Assembly (NCBI GenBank): GCA_039105265.1 | Contig: JAPFFF010000015.1 | Coordinates: 372,001-436,000, forward strand | Direction of reading: 5' to 3' | Length of the DNA stretch: 64,000 bases | Source: Tritrichomonas musculus | Lineage: Eukaryota; Parabasalia; Tritrichomonadida; Tritrichomonadidae | Program-made: the position numbers and the translations under genes | Part shown: piece after piece, positions 9,549 to 20,411 of the stretch | Layout of the letters: each line of letters opens with the position of its first letter | Numbering within the stretch: position 1 is the stretch's first letter | Notes under the pieces: model-generated | The model's input: only the letters and a program-made list of their open reading frames with translations | Database searches by the model: none | Told to the model about the DNA's origin: nothing

Positions 9549-12500
9549 ATGAATTCGGAAGATTCAAACCAAACACAAGATGATTTATTACGACATTCAC
9601 AATTAGCAGCACTCACAGCGAGCTTAATAAAAGAACTACGAAAAGAACAATCAAATAACCCTGAAACTATAATAATCAACGAGCGAATCAGAGGAATTCA
9701 ATCAAAATTAGAAGATGTGCTTCAACAAAAAGAATATTTAGTAATGGATTATTCAAATTTGCAATCTCTTTATTCCGATCTTTCTATCTCAATAGAAAAA
9801 GAAATAGAAGCACACTCAAGCTCAATTATTCAAAAATTTGACGATTATTCTAACTCATCAAAAATAAAAATATCAGATTTACTTACACGTATTAATAATG
9901 TTAACCATTCTTTGAAGCAAGCAAATTTGAATAAAGAAACTATAAATAATCAAAAAATACTAATTGAAAAGAGTCAACGCGATATAGAAAGTTTAAGCGA
10001 AGATAATGATGCTTTATTTAAGAAAATAAATGAAAATAATCAAAAATACCAAAAAGAATTAAATCAAAAAAATAATGAAATTGTTAAACTAAATGAAGCC
10101 ATTGAAAATTTCCAAGAAGAAATCAGACAACTTCAGGAAAATAAAACTAATTTCGATACTGATTATGCCGAAGTTCAACAAAGACTAATTGCTGAATTAG
10201 GATTAAAAGATAAACTAAATACAGAATTATTAGAGCTCAAAGAAACCACTGAAAATCAAAAGCATGATATAGAAACCAAATCTGAACAAATTAAGAATTT
10301 AGAAAATCAATTAAATGATTGCAAAACAAAAATTGAGGCTTTAACGTCAAGCGAAGAAAAATCCAGGTTACAACTTGAAAATGAGAGAAAGTTTTATATT
10401 GAACAACAACTATCTGGAGAAAACCATAGCAAAGAACTCCTTAAGTCTCTCGAAGATTCAAAAAATCAGATTAAAGATGAATTAGATCAGAAAAACATAG
10501 AAATTGAATCGTTAAAAAAAGCACAAATTAATTTACTGAATGAAATTGAATCACTTAAAAATATTAAGGACGAAAAAGAAGAATATAAAGCAAATCTTAT
10601 ATCTGCATCTAATGAAAATCAAAATATGAAAATAGAAATAGAGTCTTTACGTAATACAATTTTACAATTGAAAACGACAAACAAAGAATTAAATGAAAAA
10701 GCTCAAAATTCAGAAAAAGATTATTATCTTAGAATTAAAGAAATGGAACAAAAGCACAAAGAAGAGAAAGATTCAGAAAATCAATTATACAGTGATAAAA
10801 TAAATGGAATGAATCTTGATTCTGAACATAAGCAAAATGAAATTGATAATTTAAAGGTTGAACTTGACAATCTAAAGATTTCAATTAATGGCTTAAACAA
10901 TTTAAATGCTAACTTAGAAACTGAACTTAATAATGCAAAGAAAGAAAATGAAAAATTAACTGCAGAATCCAACAAAGTTAGTGAAGAATACAATTCAACA
11001 TTATTACAACTTGAAGATTATAAAGCGAAATTTATGGCCTTAAATGATCAAAAAGATTCAATTAATTTAGAATCTGAAAAAAATAAAAATAAAGTTGATG
11101 AATTAGCACAAGATAACCATAGACTTGAAAACCAACTTCAAGCACTCAATGATAAAATAAGGCAAATGGAAACTGAACTTAAAAATAAAGATGTTGAAAT
11201 TGATCTTCTTCGATCATCTGGCGAGACCAAAAAATCTAAGCTTAATGAGCAACTTATTCAAAGCAGTAAGGAAATAAATGAACTTAAAGCAGAAACAAAC
11301 GAACTTAAAGCAGAAATAAACCGGCTTCAAAATGTTGAATCAGAATTACAAGAAATGCAAATATTACTTGAAACCAAAGCTGATATTGAGAAGCAGAATG
11401 AAGAGCTTATTGAGCAAAATAAAGTTCTTTTATTTGAACATCAAGACCTAGTTTCAATTACAGGCGAATTCAATATCGCAATTTATGATCTTCGAAATTT
11501 CTTTGAGAACACGAAAAGTGAAAAAATAAAACTTGAAAGAAATCTTGAAGAAAAAACCAAATCTATCAACGAATTACAAAAAGCACTTAGAGAAACAGAA
11601 GAAGCAGCCTCTAAGCAAATGACAGAATATGAAAATGTTGTTGATAGTTTAAGTACTAGTCATATTGCAGAGATCGATAGAATTACCGGTGAATATAATC
11701 AAAATATCAATAATTTGAAAGATGAAAATAAAGAGTTAAAAGAGAAAAATGACAATCATATAAAAGAATTAATGGATCTAAATGAAAAATTAAATATACT
11801 CTCTGAATCAGTTAATGCAAATGATGAAAAACAGAATTTGATAAATCAATTAGATGAAAAGAATAAAGAAAATGAAAATCTTCGAGAATTGATACAGAAA
11901 TTGCAAGAAGAGAAGCCATTATCATTGATTAAGCAAGAAAATGACAGTATTGAAATTAATAGATTAAATAATGAAATCCAACTTCGTGTTAAAGAAATAA
12001 ATGACTTGAAACAGGCTCATCAATGCCAAATTGAAGAAATTGAAGATCGTTTTAATGGTCTTTCTTTAAGAAATAATGAACTTGAGAATAATCTTACTGA
12101 AGTTAATAACGAAAATGTTGTTTTGAAAAATCAAGTGAATGATGCACAAACTTTTCTATCGATCATTGGGCCTCTGAATGGACAGATTTTTGATCTTAGG
12201 AGCAATCTTCAAGTATCAGCTGATCGAGTTCGTCAAATGCAAAAAGATAATCGTTCATTGAAATTTGAGGTTCAAAGATTAAATAATGAAATTGTATATC
12301 TCAATTCAACACTTGATGAAAAGAAAGATATGCTTAAAGCATTTAAAGAAAAGCAGGAAGAAATGGAGAAGATTTCTAATACAAAAGTCACTGAATTGAA
12401 AACAGGAATAACAAAGATGTTCGAAGAACTTGAAGAAAGAAAAAGGCATGATGAAGACTTGTCACGTGTTTTACATGAAAAACAACAAATGCTAAAAGTT

Positions 12501-15017
12501 ATTGGTTTATTAGAAGAACAAATATATGAACAATTTTCTGAATTAAATATAAGATCAACTGCCATACTTAATTTAAGAAAAGAAATTGATGGATATTTAA
12601 ATGAAATCGGAAGGATGAAATTAGAAGCGCAAAATGCTGATGAAATCATTCAAAATCTCTATAAACAGGTTAGCGAAGCTCGCGAAGAAGGAGAGGAAGC
12701 CAAAAAGATGAATGGCACGATGAATTTGAAGATTGCCCAATTAAACGAAGTTAATAACTCTTTAAATGACAAGATTAGTTCGTTAGAAAAATTAAATTCT
12801 TCTTTGTTGAAAGATAAAGATGAATTATTATTGTTTAACAAAGAACTTGATTCCCAAATGCAAAAAAGCTCGAAAGAGAAAGAAATGTATATGATTCAAT
12901 TAGGACAGAGACAAGAAGTTGATGATGTAATTGAGATAGTTCGTTCAAAGTTAAATAAAACAATTAAGGAAAATAGTGATTATCAAAATGAAAATCGTTT
13001 AATAAAGGAGGAAAATAAAAGATTATTAGAAATAATTGAAAAATCAACACCCGACCAAAAAACAATTCAAAGTCTTGAATTAGAAAAAATTGAACTTGAA
13101 TCAAGAGTAGCCCTTTTAGAGGGGCAATTACAACTCAGAGCTGTTCAAATGAAAGACTCTGTTATCGCTGAACTTGAAAAGAAAATTGAAGAACTTCAAG
13201 ATTCTGCAGAATCAGAGAAATTACTTCAAGAAAAAGTTTCTATATTAGAAGAAGAAAATTCTAAACTTCGTTCAGAAAGAGATGCTCTTGATCTCAGATC
13301 AAACGAGCTTGAAGCTAATACCGCTTCCATGGATGATCTGCAATCTGCTTTAGATAAATGTGAAAAACTAGAAGACGAAGCAAGGAAGCGTGAAAATGAA
13401 ATTGAAAAAATCCAAACAGAACGAAACGCAATAGACTTAAAATATGAGGAACTCTCAAACGAACTTGAAGCCGCCAGGAATCAAATCAAAAGCATTGAAG
13501 AAGATAATCATTTATTAAAGCAAAAAGAAGAAGAACTTCAAAAATATCTTGCCGAATCTGAGCTTAAATTAACAAACACAAATGCAGAAAATTTGCAAGG
13601 GAAAAAAGAAAGCTTACAACTTAAAAAGAGAATCAGCGAACTAGAATTGATAACTTCATCTATTGCAGAAGAAAAAGAAAACCTTGAAAAGAAAAATAAA
13701 AGTCAAATTGAAGAGATTGAGGATCTTTCACGTCGTATATTTAATCTCACCGCCAGTAGTAGTAATATTGTTGTTAATAATACCAATCCAAATTTAAAGA
13801 GCCCATATAAGATGATTTCTGATAAAAGCAACGAAATATCTGAACTCAAGAAGACAATTAAATCATTAGAAGATCAACTTTCTAGCGAGTCAGCAGAGCA
13901 TCTTAACACAAAGAAAGAAATGGATAAACAATTCAGAGCACTTAATGAATCTGAAAGACATCTCAGAGACACAAAAACGTATTTTGATGGTCTTGTAAAA
14001 TCATTAACAGATATATTTTTATGCAAGCCAAATATCGCTAGTATTATTGCTGCTGCAGCTGAATGCAAAGCGCAGAGTCAGATTGCTCATACTTTATATG
14101 AAACGCTCGGGAAAGCCAAAAACGATGTTATAGCAGCTAGAAGAGAACCCAATTATCTTAAGCAAAAACTTAATAACGCAAATATGCTTCTTGATATTGA
14201 AAAAAGGAAGAATATTGTTATGACTGCAAAAGTTGATAATAATATTAATATTGATATTAATAGCATTGATTCTGCTCCACTAGAATTACCAAGCATAAAT
14301 AAGAGTGAAAACATATCTTTAGATATGAGTGAGTACAAAGCTTGCTGTAAGAGTTTTCTCGTCATTTTGTTTGATTCAAAAGAAATACCAAGCGGTATCC
14401 AAAATATAATTTCCAATTTGCTTTACAAAGCTGAAATACCAGAGAACAGAGATTTCTTTGATGAGTCATCATGGATATCTCTAGCAAGAGCCATTACTTC
14501 TTGTTTTTACAAATATAGAGCTAACTTATATAACATGAATCAGAAAGTCGTTGGTATGATGAGTGAAATTGGCCAACATGTTGATGATGTTCAAAAAAGA
14601 ATTTCAATGCTTCCAATAAAATGTAACAGTATTTCATTAAAACAAGCCAAAAACGTAAATATCGAAAATAAAACAAATAATAATCCTTATACTTCTCATA
14701 TACCAAGAATAGCTACATCTTCTCTAAACGATAGACAATCTAGAACACCAATACAATCTGCTTTCCAAAGTTCTGAATTTGACAGACAAACGCCAGGCAA
14801 AAGCAATTGGAAGTCTAGTATTACACCAATAAATTCACAGAAAAAACAAGAGACGCCTTTCAGGACCCCTCTTGGCGAACTAAGTAATTCAACAATGAAC
14901 ATCTCTTTTGGAACAGAAACACCAAAGATCACAATGCATAGAAACACAATGTCTAAAATACCTGTTCATTTCATGCCGAGCGGAGTTTTACCACCAAAAT
15001 CACGGAATTATCATTGA
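9549..15017 (+). CDS. Giant coiled-coil protein, 1822 aa
   Basis: A single intact frame begins at ATG 9549. Almost the whole protein from residue about 40 to 1500 is heptad-patterned coiled coil, very rich in Glu, Lys, Asn, Leu and Ile, with few prolines. A less regular globular region follows at about 1500-1680. It contains an Ala-rich helix (IIAAAAECKAQSQ) and a Cys/Phe-containing segment. The last 120 residues are Ser/Thr/Pro-rich with many SP/TP sites (TPIQ, TPGK, TPIN, TPFRTP), which look like proline-directed kinase targets. No motor head, GRIP, CH or kinase domain is visible. It resembles golgins, nuclear-pore or centrosome coiled coils in shape only; the exact role is unknown. Confidence 0.88.
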   Translation: MNSEDSNQTQDDLLRHSQLAALTASLIKELRKEQSNNPETIIINERIRGIQSKLEDVLQQKEYLVMDYSNLQSLYSDLSISIEKEIEAHSSSIIQKFDDYSNSSKIKISDLLTRINNVNHSLKQANLNKETINNQKILIEKSQRDIESLSEDNDALFKKINENNQKYQKELNQKNNEIVKLNEAIENFQEEIRQLQENKTNFDTDYAEVQQRLIAELGLKDKLNTELLELKETTENQKHDIETKSEQIKNLENQLNDCKTKIEALTSSEEKSRLQLENERKFYIEQQLSGENHSKELLKSLEDSKNQIKDELDQKNIEIESLKKAQINLLNEIESLKNIKDEKEEYKANLISASNENQNMKIEIESLRNTILQLKTTNKELNEKAQNSEKDYYLRIKEMEQKHKEEKDSENQLYSDKINGMNLDSEHKQNEIDNLKVELDNLKISINGLNNLNANLETELNNAKKENEKLTAESNKVSEEYNSTLLQLEDYKAKFMALNDQKDSINLESEKNKNKVDELAQDNHRLENQLQALNDKIRQMETELKNKDVEIDLLRSSGETKKSKLNEQLIQSSKEINELKAETNELKAEINRLQNVESELQEMQILLETKADIEKQNEELIEQNKVLLFEHQDLVSITGEFNIAIYDLRNFFENTKSEKIKLERNLEEKTKSINELQKALRETEEAASKQMTEYENVVDSLSTSHIAEIDRITGEYNQNINNLKDENKELKEKNDNHIKELMDLNEKLNILSESVNANDEKQNLINQLDEKNKENENLRELIQKLQEEKPLSLIKQENDSIEINRLNNEIQLRVKEINDLKQAHQCQIEEIEDRFNGLSLRNNELENNLTEVNNENVVLKNQVNDAQTFLSIIGPLNGQIFDLRSNLQVSADRVRQMQKDNRSLKFEVQRLNNEIVYLNSTLDEKKDMLKAFKEKQEEMEKISNTKVTELKTGITKMFEELEERKRHDEDLSRVLHEKQQMLKVIGLLEEQIYEQFSELNIRSTAILNLRKEIDGYLNEIGRMKLEAQNADEIIQNLYKQVSEAREEGEEAKKMNGTMNLKIAQLNEVNNSLNDKISSLEKLNSSLLKDKDELLLFNKELDSQMQKSSKEKEMYMIQLGQRQEVDDVIEIVRSKLNKTIKENSDYQNENRLIKEENKRLLEIIEKSTPDQKTIQSLELEKIELESRVALLEGQLQLRAVQMKDSVIAELEKKIEELQDSAESEKLLQEKVSILEEENSKLRSERDALDLRSNELEANTASMDDLQSALDKCEKLEDEARKRENEIEKIQTERNAIDLKYEELSNELEAARNQIKSIEEDNHLLKQKEEELQKYLAESELKLTNTNAENLQGKKESLQLKKRISELELITSSIAEEKENLEKKNKSQIEEIEDLSRRIFNLTASSSNIVVNNTNPNLKSPYKMISDKSNEISELKKTIKSLEDQLSSESAEHLNTKKEMDKQFRALNESERHLRDTKTYFDGLVKSLTDIFLCKPNIASIIAAAAECKAQSQIAHTLYETLGKAKNDVIAARREPNYLKQKLNNANMLLDIEKRKNIVMTAKVDNNINIDINSIDSAPLELPSINKSENISLDMSEYKACCKSFLVILFDSKEIPSGIQNIISNLLYKAEIPENRDFFDESSWISLARAITSCFYKYRANLYNMNQKVVGMMSEIGQHVDDVQKRISMLPIKCNSISLKQAKNVNIENKTNNNPYTSHIPRIATSSLNDRQSRTPIQSAFQSSEFDRQTPGKSNWKSSITPINSQKKQETPFRTPLGELSNSTMNISFGTETPKITMHRNTMSKIPVHFMPSGVLPPKSRNYH

Positions 15018-16260
15018 TTGAATTATAATATTATTAAATATTTTGTTTTAATTAACTTGCTTTATATAATAGTGACAATAATGTTTTTATTATTATATGC
15101 ATTTTTTTTAATTTAAGAAACAACTTACTTGCTTTTTTTTTTTTTTGTAAACTTTTCAATATTGAAAAAACTCATAGAAAATAAGATTAAATGGACTTTC
15201 AGTTGTCTCTTTGGAGTTGACATTTAACAAGCCTAATAATGATATGTTATATGAAACAAATACTGATTCATATGCGAATGTGTAATATTTTCTATATCTA
15301 GTATAATATTTTGTGATTCTTAATTTGATAGATTTTTTTTTTCCCTTTTTTCCGAGATTTTCTCTCAAACGCTTTGAAAAAGTTTTTACACACAATTTTT
15401 TCCCTTTTTTCCGAGATTTTATTTCAGAAATTTTAATGGAGTAAAATGACATAAATATAAATAATGTAAAAAAGAAATATTTATTATAATAAAGTATAGT
15501 TTTTTCAAAGCCTTTTTAGCTTTTTATGGGAATGATGCTAAATCAAACGGCTGGGCAATAAAAATTCTGTGACTTATTACTAATGTTGAAATATATGTGT
15601 TACAATAGCTTCAATTCTTTTTAATTTTCATTATAAAGGAGCAGAATCGTTGCATAAAGCATGATTTGATGGCTAATTTGAATTTAAAAAACGTTCACTA
15701 TATAAATATTAAATGGCAAAGAATATCAAATGTCGGATAGCTGCCAATCTTTCAGTCCCCTATATCAGCTTGTTTCTAACCAATTGATGCTGTTTTCCGA
15801 AAAGAATAGTGAAATAACATACAGTGGGCTTACATAGAATCAATTAAAATTATTATAAACAGCCATTATGAAAACGATTAAAAAATATTCAAAAAATTGA
15901 GAGGAAAATCTCGGAAAAAAAGGCATTTTACGATCTACCCTTAATTTTCAAAACTTGTCAAATAATTTATTCAAAAATTGAAAAGGAATTAAAAAACTAA
16001 TTAATTCTTTAAAATATCATTATATAATTATAATATTCCTTTACAAAATTATTTTTCCTATTTAATACCATTAATATATGATAGAATAAACTTTATATTA
16101 AAATATTTAAAATTAAGCATAAAGATATAACATTAAATAAAAATATTCATAATTTTTAAACGCCTTTTGTAGAATTTTTATAAAAACTTTTATAAATTCA
16201 TTGACCATATTCTATATTCAGAAAAAGTGGTTAAAAGTTTGTGGCCAAAATTTTACAATC
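15018..16260. other. Intergenic region with repeats
   Basis: 1.2 kb before the poly(A)-binding protein gene. It includes the repeated TTCCC-plus-CCGAGATTTT motif described separately. A stretch of more balanced composition lies at about 15,530-15,840; no coding frame or known RNA is recognised there. The last 250 bp are very AT-rich and probably hold the next promoter. Confidence 0.6.
15341..15923. repeat. Direct and inverted copies of a CCGAGATTTT motif
   Basis: A 21-bp motif TTCCCTTTTTTCCGAGATTT(T) occurs directly at 15,341-15,361 and 15,400-15,420. An inverted near-copy lies at 15,905-15,923. The inverted pair extends imperfectly into adjoining CTCTCAA/TTGAGAG bases, so the block could be a decayed MITE of about 580 bp. 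No target duplication was found. Confidence 0.45.
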
Positions 16261-17712
16261 ATGACAATAACTCCAGTTTATGTTGGTGATCTTCCAGCCA
16301 AAACAAAAGATGGACACGCAGTTGCTGAACTTGATGAAGAATTTCTTCGAAATCTTTTTGCAGAGTATGGTAAAATAGTTGAAGGTGATCAAGGTATTAG
16401 AATTATAACCAGAGAAGATAGAAATGGAAATCCTTATTGTTATGCATTTATCAATTTTCAGACTCGTCAAGATGCTGATAATGCAATTCGTGAACTCAAT
16501 TATACAAAACTTGATGGCTGCCCAATAAGACTTGGTATTGCTGATAAAGAAACAAAACGAATTCGTCAAAGCGGACAAGGAAATCTTTTTATTAAAAATC
16601 TTGACAAAGACATCGAAGTTTCTCAACTTCATGATGCTTTTGGAAACTTTGGAGAAATTATTTCTTGCAAGATCCCTACAGATGAGCACGGTAAATCACG
16701 TGGATACGGATACGTTCAATTCAGGAAATCTGATGATGCTGAGCAAGCTATGGCAGATCTAAAAGAAGCTTCCATTAACGGCCGACCAATAACAATTGAA
16801 CATTTTCAAAAAAGACAAAGACAAAATCCAGAAGAAACATTTACAAATGTTTATATTAAAAACTTGCCACCATCCATTAAGAATGATCAAGATCTCAGAA
16901 ATCTCTTCTCAAAGTATGGTGAAATTGAATCATGTTATCTTCAAGTAGATGAAAATAATGTTTCGCGGGGTGTTGGTTTTTGTGCAATGAAGTCTCATGA
17001 AGAAGCAGCTCAAGCTGTTAAAGAACTTAATGGAATGGACCTTGATGGCTATAATCTTACTTGCAACCGTTCAATGAGTAGAGCTGAACGTCTCAGGTAT
17101 TTAAGAGATCAAACAGCAAAGTTCAGAAGAGCAACCTTCAAACAATACCAAGGTAGAAACCTTTATATTAAAAATATTGATGAAAATGTTACAGAAGAAA
17201 ACTTAAGACCAATCTTTGAAAAATATGGTCCTATAGAATCAATTAAAATTATGAAAGATGAAAATGGAGTTTCTAAAAAATTTGGTTATGTTTGCTTTGC
17301 TCGAGAAGAAGACGCTCGAACATGCATTTCAGAATCACCTTTATTAAAGTTTAATGACAAACAATTATATGTTGCAACTCATAAAGCTCGTGATGATAGA
17401 ATTAGAGAACAAACAATTTTGCATAGCCAACGTATGTTAAACGCACAACAACAAAATGCACAGGACCAAATGAATAATAACTTTGCATTTCAGCCACCAA
17501 TGCCAGGCTTCCAAATCAATATTCAAGGATTGCCTCCTCCTGTAGAATTCAATTCGACAGATCCAAGAGCCAAACTCAGACAGATTATTAATGATGAAAA
17601 GGGCCTACAAGCTTCGATATATTTGACTCGTCTTCGTGATATGTCAGATATTCAAGCTCAAGATTTATCCAATTCGCCCGAACTTCTTCATAAATGGTTA
17701 GAAATACCATAG
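16261..17712 (+). CDS. PABP: Polyadenylate-binding protein (4 RRM)
   Basis: A 483-aa protein with four RNA-recognition motifs at about residues 5-95, 108-180, 199-275 and 303-378. Their RNP1-like strings include GYGYVQF, GVGFCAM and KFGYVCF, and the RNP2-like strings include LFIKNL, VYIKNL and LYIKNI. This is the classic cytoplasmic PABP layout; it binds mRNA poly(A) tails and supports translation and stability. A short linker (Gln/Pro/Met-rich) leads to a C-terminal helical module resembling MLLE, but with LTRLRDM where the family has a GMLLEM-like core. The protein is shorter than animal or yeast PABP because the linker is short. The ATG at 16261 is chosen because it directly precedes RRM1; an upstream in-frame TTG at 16201 is not a credible start. 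Confidence 0.93.
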   Translation: MTITPVYVGDLPAKTKDGHAVAELDEEFLRNLFAEYGKIVEGDQGIRIITREDRNGNPYCYAFINFQTRQDADNAIRELNYTKLDGCPIRLGIADKETKRIRQSGQGNLFIKNLDKDIEVSQLHDAFGNFGEIISCKIPTDEHGKSRGYGYVQFRKSDDAEQAMADLKEASINGRPITIEHFQKRQRQNPEETFTNVYIKNLPPSIKNDQDLRNLFSKYGEIESCYLQVDENNVSRGVGFCAMKSHEEAAQAVKELNGMDLDGYNLTCNRSMSRAERLRYLRDQTAKFRRATFKQYQGRNLYIKNIDENVTEENLRPIFEKYGPIESIKIMKDENGVSKKFGYVCFAREEDARTCISESPLLKFNDKQLYVATHKARDDRIREQTILHSQRMLNAQQQNAQDQMNNNFAFQPPMPGFQINIQGLPPPVEFNSTDPRAKLRQIINDEKGLQASIYLTRLRDMSDIQAQDLSNSPELLHKWLEIP

Positions 17713-18188
17713 ATTTTGTGATTCATTATCAATCAAAATCTAAAACAAAACAAAATATATTCAATATTTCTTTTTATTTTTTTATTTTTTTATTATTATT
17801 CTTAAAATACGCCATTATTATGCATCTTTAAATGAAAATTGAGTTATTCTTCTTGAATGAATAATTGAAATTGTCATAAATCAATATTCTTCATTGTTGA
17901 ATATATTGACTGATATTAGAATCACTTGGGATTTTTAAAAGATTCATTTATATCAAATTCGTTAATATGCTTAAATACCTATAATATTGTAATATTCCTT
18001 TTTTGGGTAATGAACAATAGTATATATTTTATGGAAAAAGCATTTTCATATGAATATTATACTAATTTATTGTATATTTTAATTGAATCTGTTGATGCTG
18101 ATGTATTATTCGAAGATTCAGTAAAAACTTAAATAAAGCATGATATTCGTTTATTATAATAAATTCAACATTTATTGATGCGAATGTC
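17713..18188. other. Convergent intergenic region
   Basis: AT-rich 3' flanks of PABP (plus) and TAF10 (minus), with T-rich runs just after the PABP stop. Short open frames here have no ATG or coding look. Nothing else is recognised. Confidence 0.6.
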
Positions 18189-18515
18189 TTACTTTGGTTT
18201 ACTTCTCTTACTAACATTCTTAGTTTGTGGCTGTTGTAAAATATATTCAGGCCTGTCAATTTTGATTTTTTCTTCGTTTAATGCTTGTTTGAGATCAGTA
18301 AGTCGAAGATTCTTTTCATCAATATCTGTTTGTTGTGCTGGATTAGTATCGTATCGAGCATGGAATTTAGCATTTTGAGTAATTGAATGAAGTTTGTTGC
18401 GTACCGCTAATTCAATAAGTTTAATATCGTCTAAATCATTGACTTCAAATCCTGATGTTGCAAGAACAATTTTTATAGCTTCATTAAGGTCAGGATCGGT
18501 TCCAGGTTCAGACAT
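18189..18515 (-). CDS. TAF10: TFIID/SAGA subunit TAF10-like histone-fold protein
   Basis: A 108-aa protein. Residues about 8-85 match the pattern of the TAF10 histone fold: a short helix, GFEVNDLDDIKLIELAV (compare the family's GF..SDPRI.RLI.LAAQ), then a long helix with the basic ITQNAKFHARY. The typical C-terminal strip LRLTDLKQALNEEKIKIDRPEY corresponds to the family's LTMEDL..AL.EYGI...KP.Y. The tail is Lys/Ser-rich. TAF10 is a core architectural subunit of TFIID and SAGA, acting in the nucleus at promoters. It is at the short end for the family because the N-terminal extension is missing. It is divergent from the VPS4-type gene, 206 bp away. Confidence 0.82.
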   Translation of the reverse strand: MSEPGTDPDLNEAIKIVLATSGFEVNDLDDIKLIELAVRNKLHSITQNAKFHARYDTNPAQQTDIDEKNLRLTDLKQALNEEKIKIDRPEYILQQPQTKNVSKRSKPK

Positions 18516-18721
18516 TTAGAAAATAGAGAAAAAGTTTCCTCTAAAAAAAAAAAAAATTGTGAGATTAGTTATATACTGGTGAATTATGAATAGAATTATA
18601 TTTATTATTACAAATTACTGATTAGTATCAAAAAAAAAACTTTTCACACAAAATGAATATGTAAATTTTGAGACATCCTTTTGAAAATATCCAAAAATTT
18701 TAATTTCAGTTAAAATCTTTA

Positions 18722-20083
18722 ATGAGTACAGCAGCTCAAAAAAAATACTATGAAGCAATTGGATGCCTAAAAACAGCGAAAGATGCAGAACAATTCCAAA
18801 ATATTCAATTGGCTATATCCAATTACTCAAATGCAATTTCAAAAGCTCGGTCAGCACTTCAAGGGCAATTAACAGAACCTGAAAAAAAAGCAAGTAAGGA
18901 ATTAATAGAGCGTTCGAATGCTAGAATTCAAGAACTTCAATCTTTTATCATATCTAATCCTTCTATTAATTTTCAGCAAAGTCGAAAACAATCTTCCTCA
19001 TTAAGGCCGGTTAGATCGAGAAGTCAGCAACGGTATCAGCCAGCTCAAGTCAATCATCAACAATATCAACAAAGTGCCCAACAACAACAAGAAGCTAACT
19101 TATCAATGAACTCAGCAATATTACAAGAGCGTCCAAACATTAAATTTTCAGATGTTGCTGGTTTAACAGCTGCTAAACAAGCGCTTACAGAAGCTGTTTT
19201 ATTACCTGTTAAAATACCAGCATTGTTTCAAGGTCCAACGCAGCCATGGAAAGGTATATTGCTTTATGGGCCACCTGGAACAGGAAAATCATATTTAGCA
19301 AAAGCTGTTGCAGGAGAAGCCAATAATTCTACATTTTTGACAGTTTCAACGGCTGAATTGACATCAAAATGGGTTGGTGAGAGTGAAAAATTAATCAAAT
19401 CACTTTTTGAAACTGCTCGGCAAAGTCGACCCTCAGTAATTTTTATTGATGAAATTGATTCTTTAGTTAGCGCTCGTAATGGTGATAATGAATCAGAAAG
19501 TGGCAGACGAATTAAGACGGAGTTTTTGATTCAAATGGATGGTGTTTCAAGTGACAACAAAGGAGTTCTTCTTATTGCTGCCACAAATCTTCCTTGGGCA
19601 CTTGATCCAGCTATGCGTCGTCGTTTTGAGAAACGCATTTATGTTCCCCTTCCAGACAGTGATGCTCGTTTGGCATTAATTCAAGGAAAATTAAAAGATG
19701 CATCACATTCACTCACAAATCAAGATATTCGTGAACTAGCACAATCAACTGAAGGATTCTCTGGAGCTGATATTTCAATACTAGTTAGAGATGCTCTTAT
19801 GCAACCTATTCGAGAATTTCAGCAATCAAAATATTTTGTTCAGAAAAAAGGATTAGATATGAATGGTGTAAAACGAGATGGTCTTTGGGTTGCTTGCACT
19901 AAATCTACAAGAGGTGCGAAAAATTGTTCTTGGGACGAATTGCCTGCTAATGATATAATGAGGCCTATTGCTGGAGTCAAGCACTTTAGAAAAAGTATTA
20001 TGAAAGTAAGGCCGTCTGTATCTAAGAGCGACTTAAAGCAATATGAAAAATGGACAAAGGATTATGGTGAAGATGGTACATAA
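18722..20083 (+). CDS. VPS4: VPS4-type AAA ATPase (ESCRT disassembly)
   Basis: A 453-aa protein. Residues 1-76 form an N-terminal MIT three-helix domain. A Gln/Ser-rich linker follows (about 80-135), and then a single AAA module. Walker A is GPPGTGKS (183-190), Walker B is FIDEID (241-246), and the arginine-finger region is DPAMRRRFEKRI (about 295-306). A beta-domain-like insert comes next, and a C-terminal helix (VSKSDLKQYEKWTKDYGEDGT) as in Vps4. Vps4 hexamers take apart ESCRT-III filaments at endosomes, at the midbody and during membrane repair. Katanin and spastin share the AAA core, but the MIT plus C-terminal helix favours VPS4. All catalytic residues are present. Confidence 0.93.
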   Translation: MSTAAQKKYYEAIGCLKTAKDAEQFQNIQLAISNYSNAISKARSALQGQLTEPEKKASKELIERSNARIQELQSFIISNPSINFQQSRKQSSSLRPVRSRSQQRYQPAQVNHQQYQQSAQQQQEANLSMNSAILQERPNIKFSDVAGLTAAKQALTEAVLLPVKIPALFQGPTQPWKGILLYGPPGTGKSYLAKAVAGEANNSTFLTVSTAELTSKWVGESEKLIKSLFETARQSRPSVIFIDEIDSLVSARNGDNESESGRRIKTEFLIQMDGVSSDNKGVLLIAATNLPWALDPAMRRRFEKRIYVPLPDSDARLALIQGKLKDASHSLTNQDIRELAQSTEGFSGADISILVRDALMQPIREFQQSKYFVQKKGLDMNGVKRDGLWVACTKSTRGAKNCSWDELPANDIMRPIAGVKHFRKSIMKVRPSVSKSDLKQYEKWTKDYGEDGT

Positions 20084-20411
20084 TTTACAAGTTAATGGCG
20101 AAGATTGTATTACTTGATATTTGATTAATTTAATTATTGATCATTATTTTTGATTTTTTGAATAACTTTTTGAATCTAACTTAATCGTCCATTGATATTT
20201 GAATCCTGTTTAATCGTTTTTTTAAATAAAAAAAAATCTTGTTATTTGCTCATAAAACGTTTTAAACAGTTTTAAAACTTTAATCATACTATCAAGAAAT
20301 TACAGAGATTTTAAAAAATAAGGAATGCTGGATCGTTTAATACTTAAAGATAAATATTTTGTTTTATATAAAAAAAATTGGGTAAAAATTTAAGATGAAT
20401 AAATAATAATT
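20084..20411. other. Convergent intergenic region
   Basis: 328 bp of AT-rich sequence between convergent genes. A TGTTTAATCGTTTTTT run and an A run follow the VPS4 stop. Nothing else is recognised. Confidence 0.6.

Noticed and set aside
15156-15452. Minus-strand open frame of 98 codons
   Set aside because: Its text is set by the CCGAGATTTT repeats (Lys-Gly-Lys-Lys runs) and has no coding look.
15530-15840. Possible small nuclear RNA in a less AT-rich stretch
   Set aside because: No conserved U-RNA, snoRNA or SRP motif could be found by eye.
17926-18132. Plus-strand frame between PABP and TAF10
   Set aside because: No ATG at its start, and hydrophobic low-complexity text.
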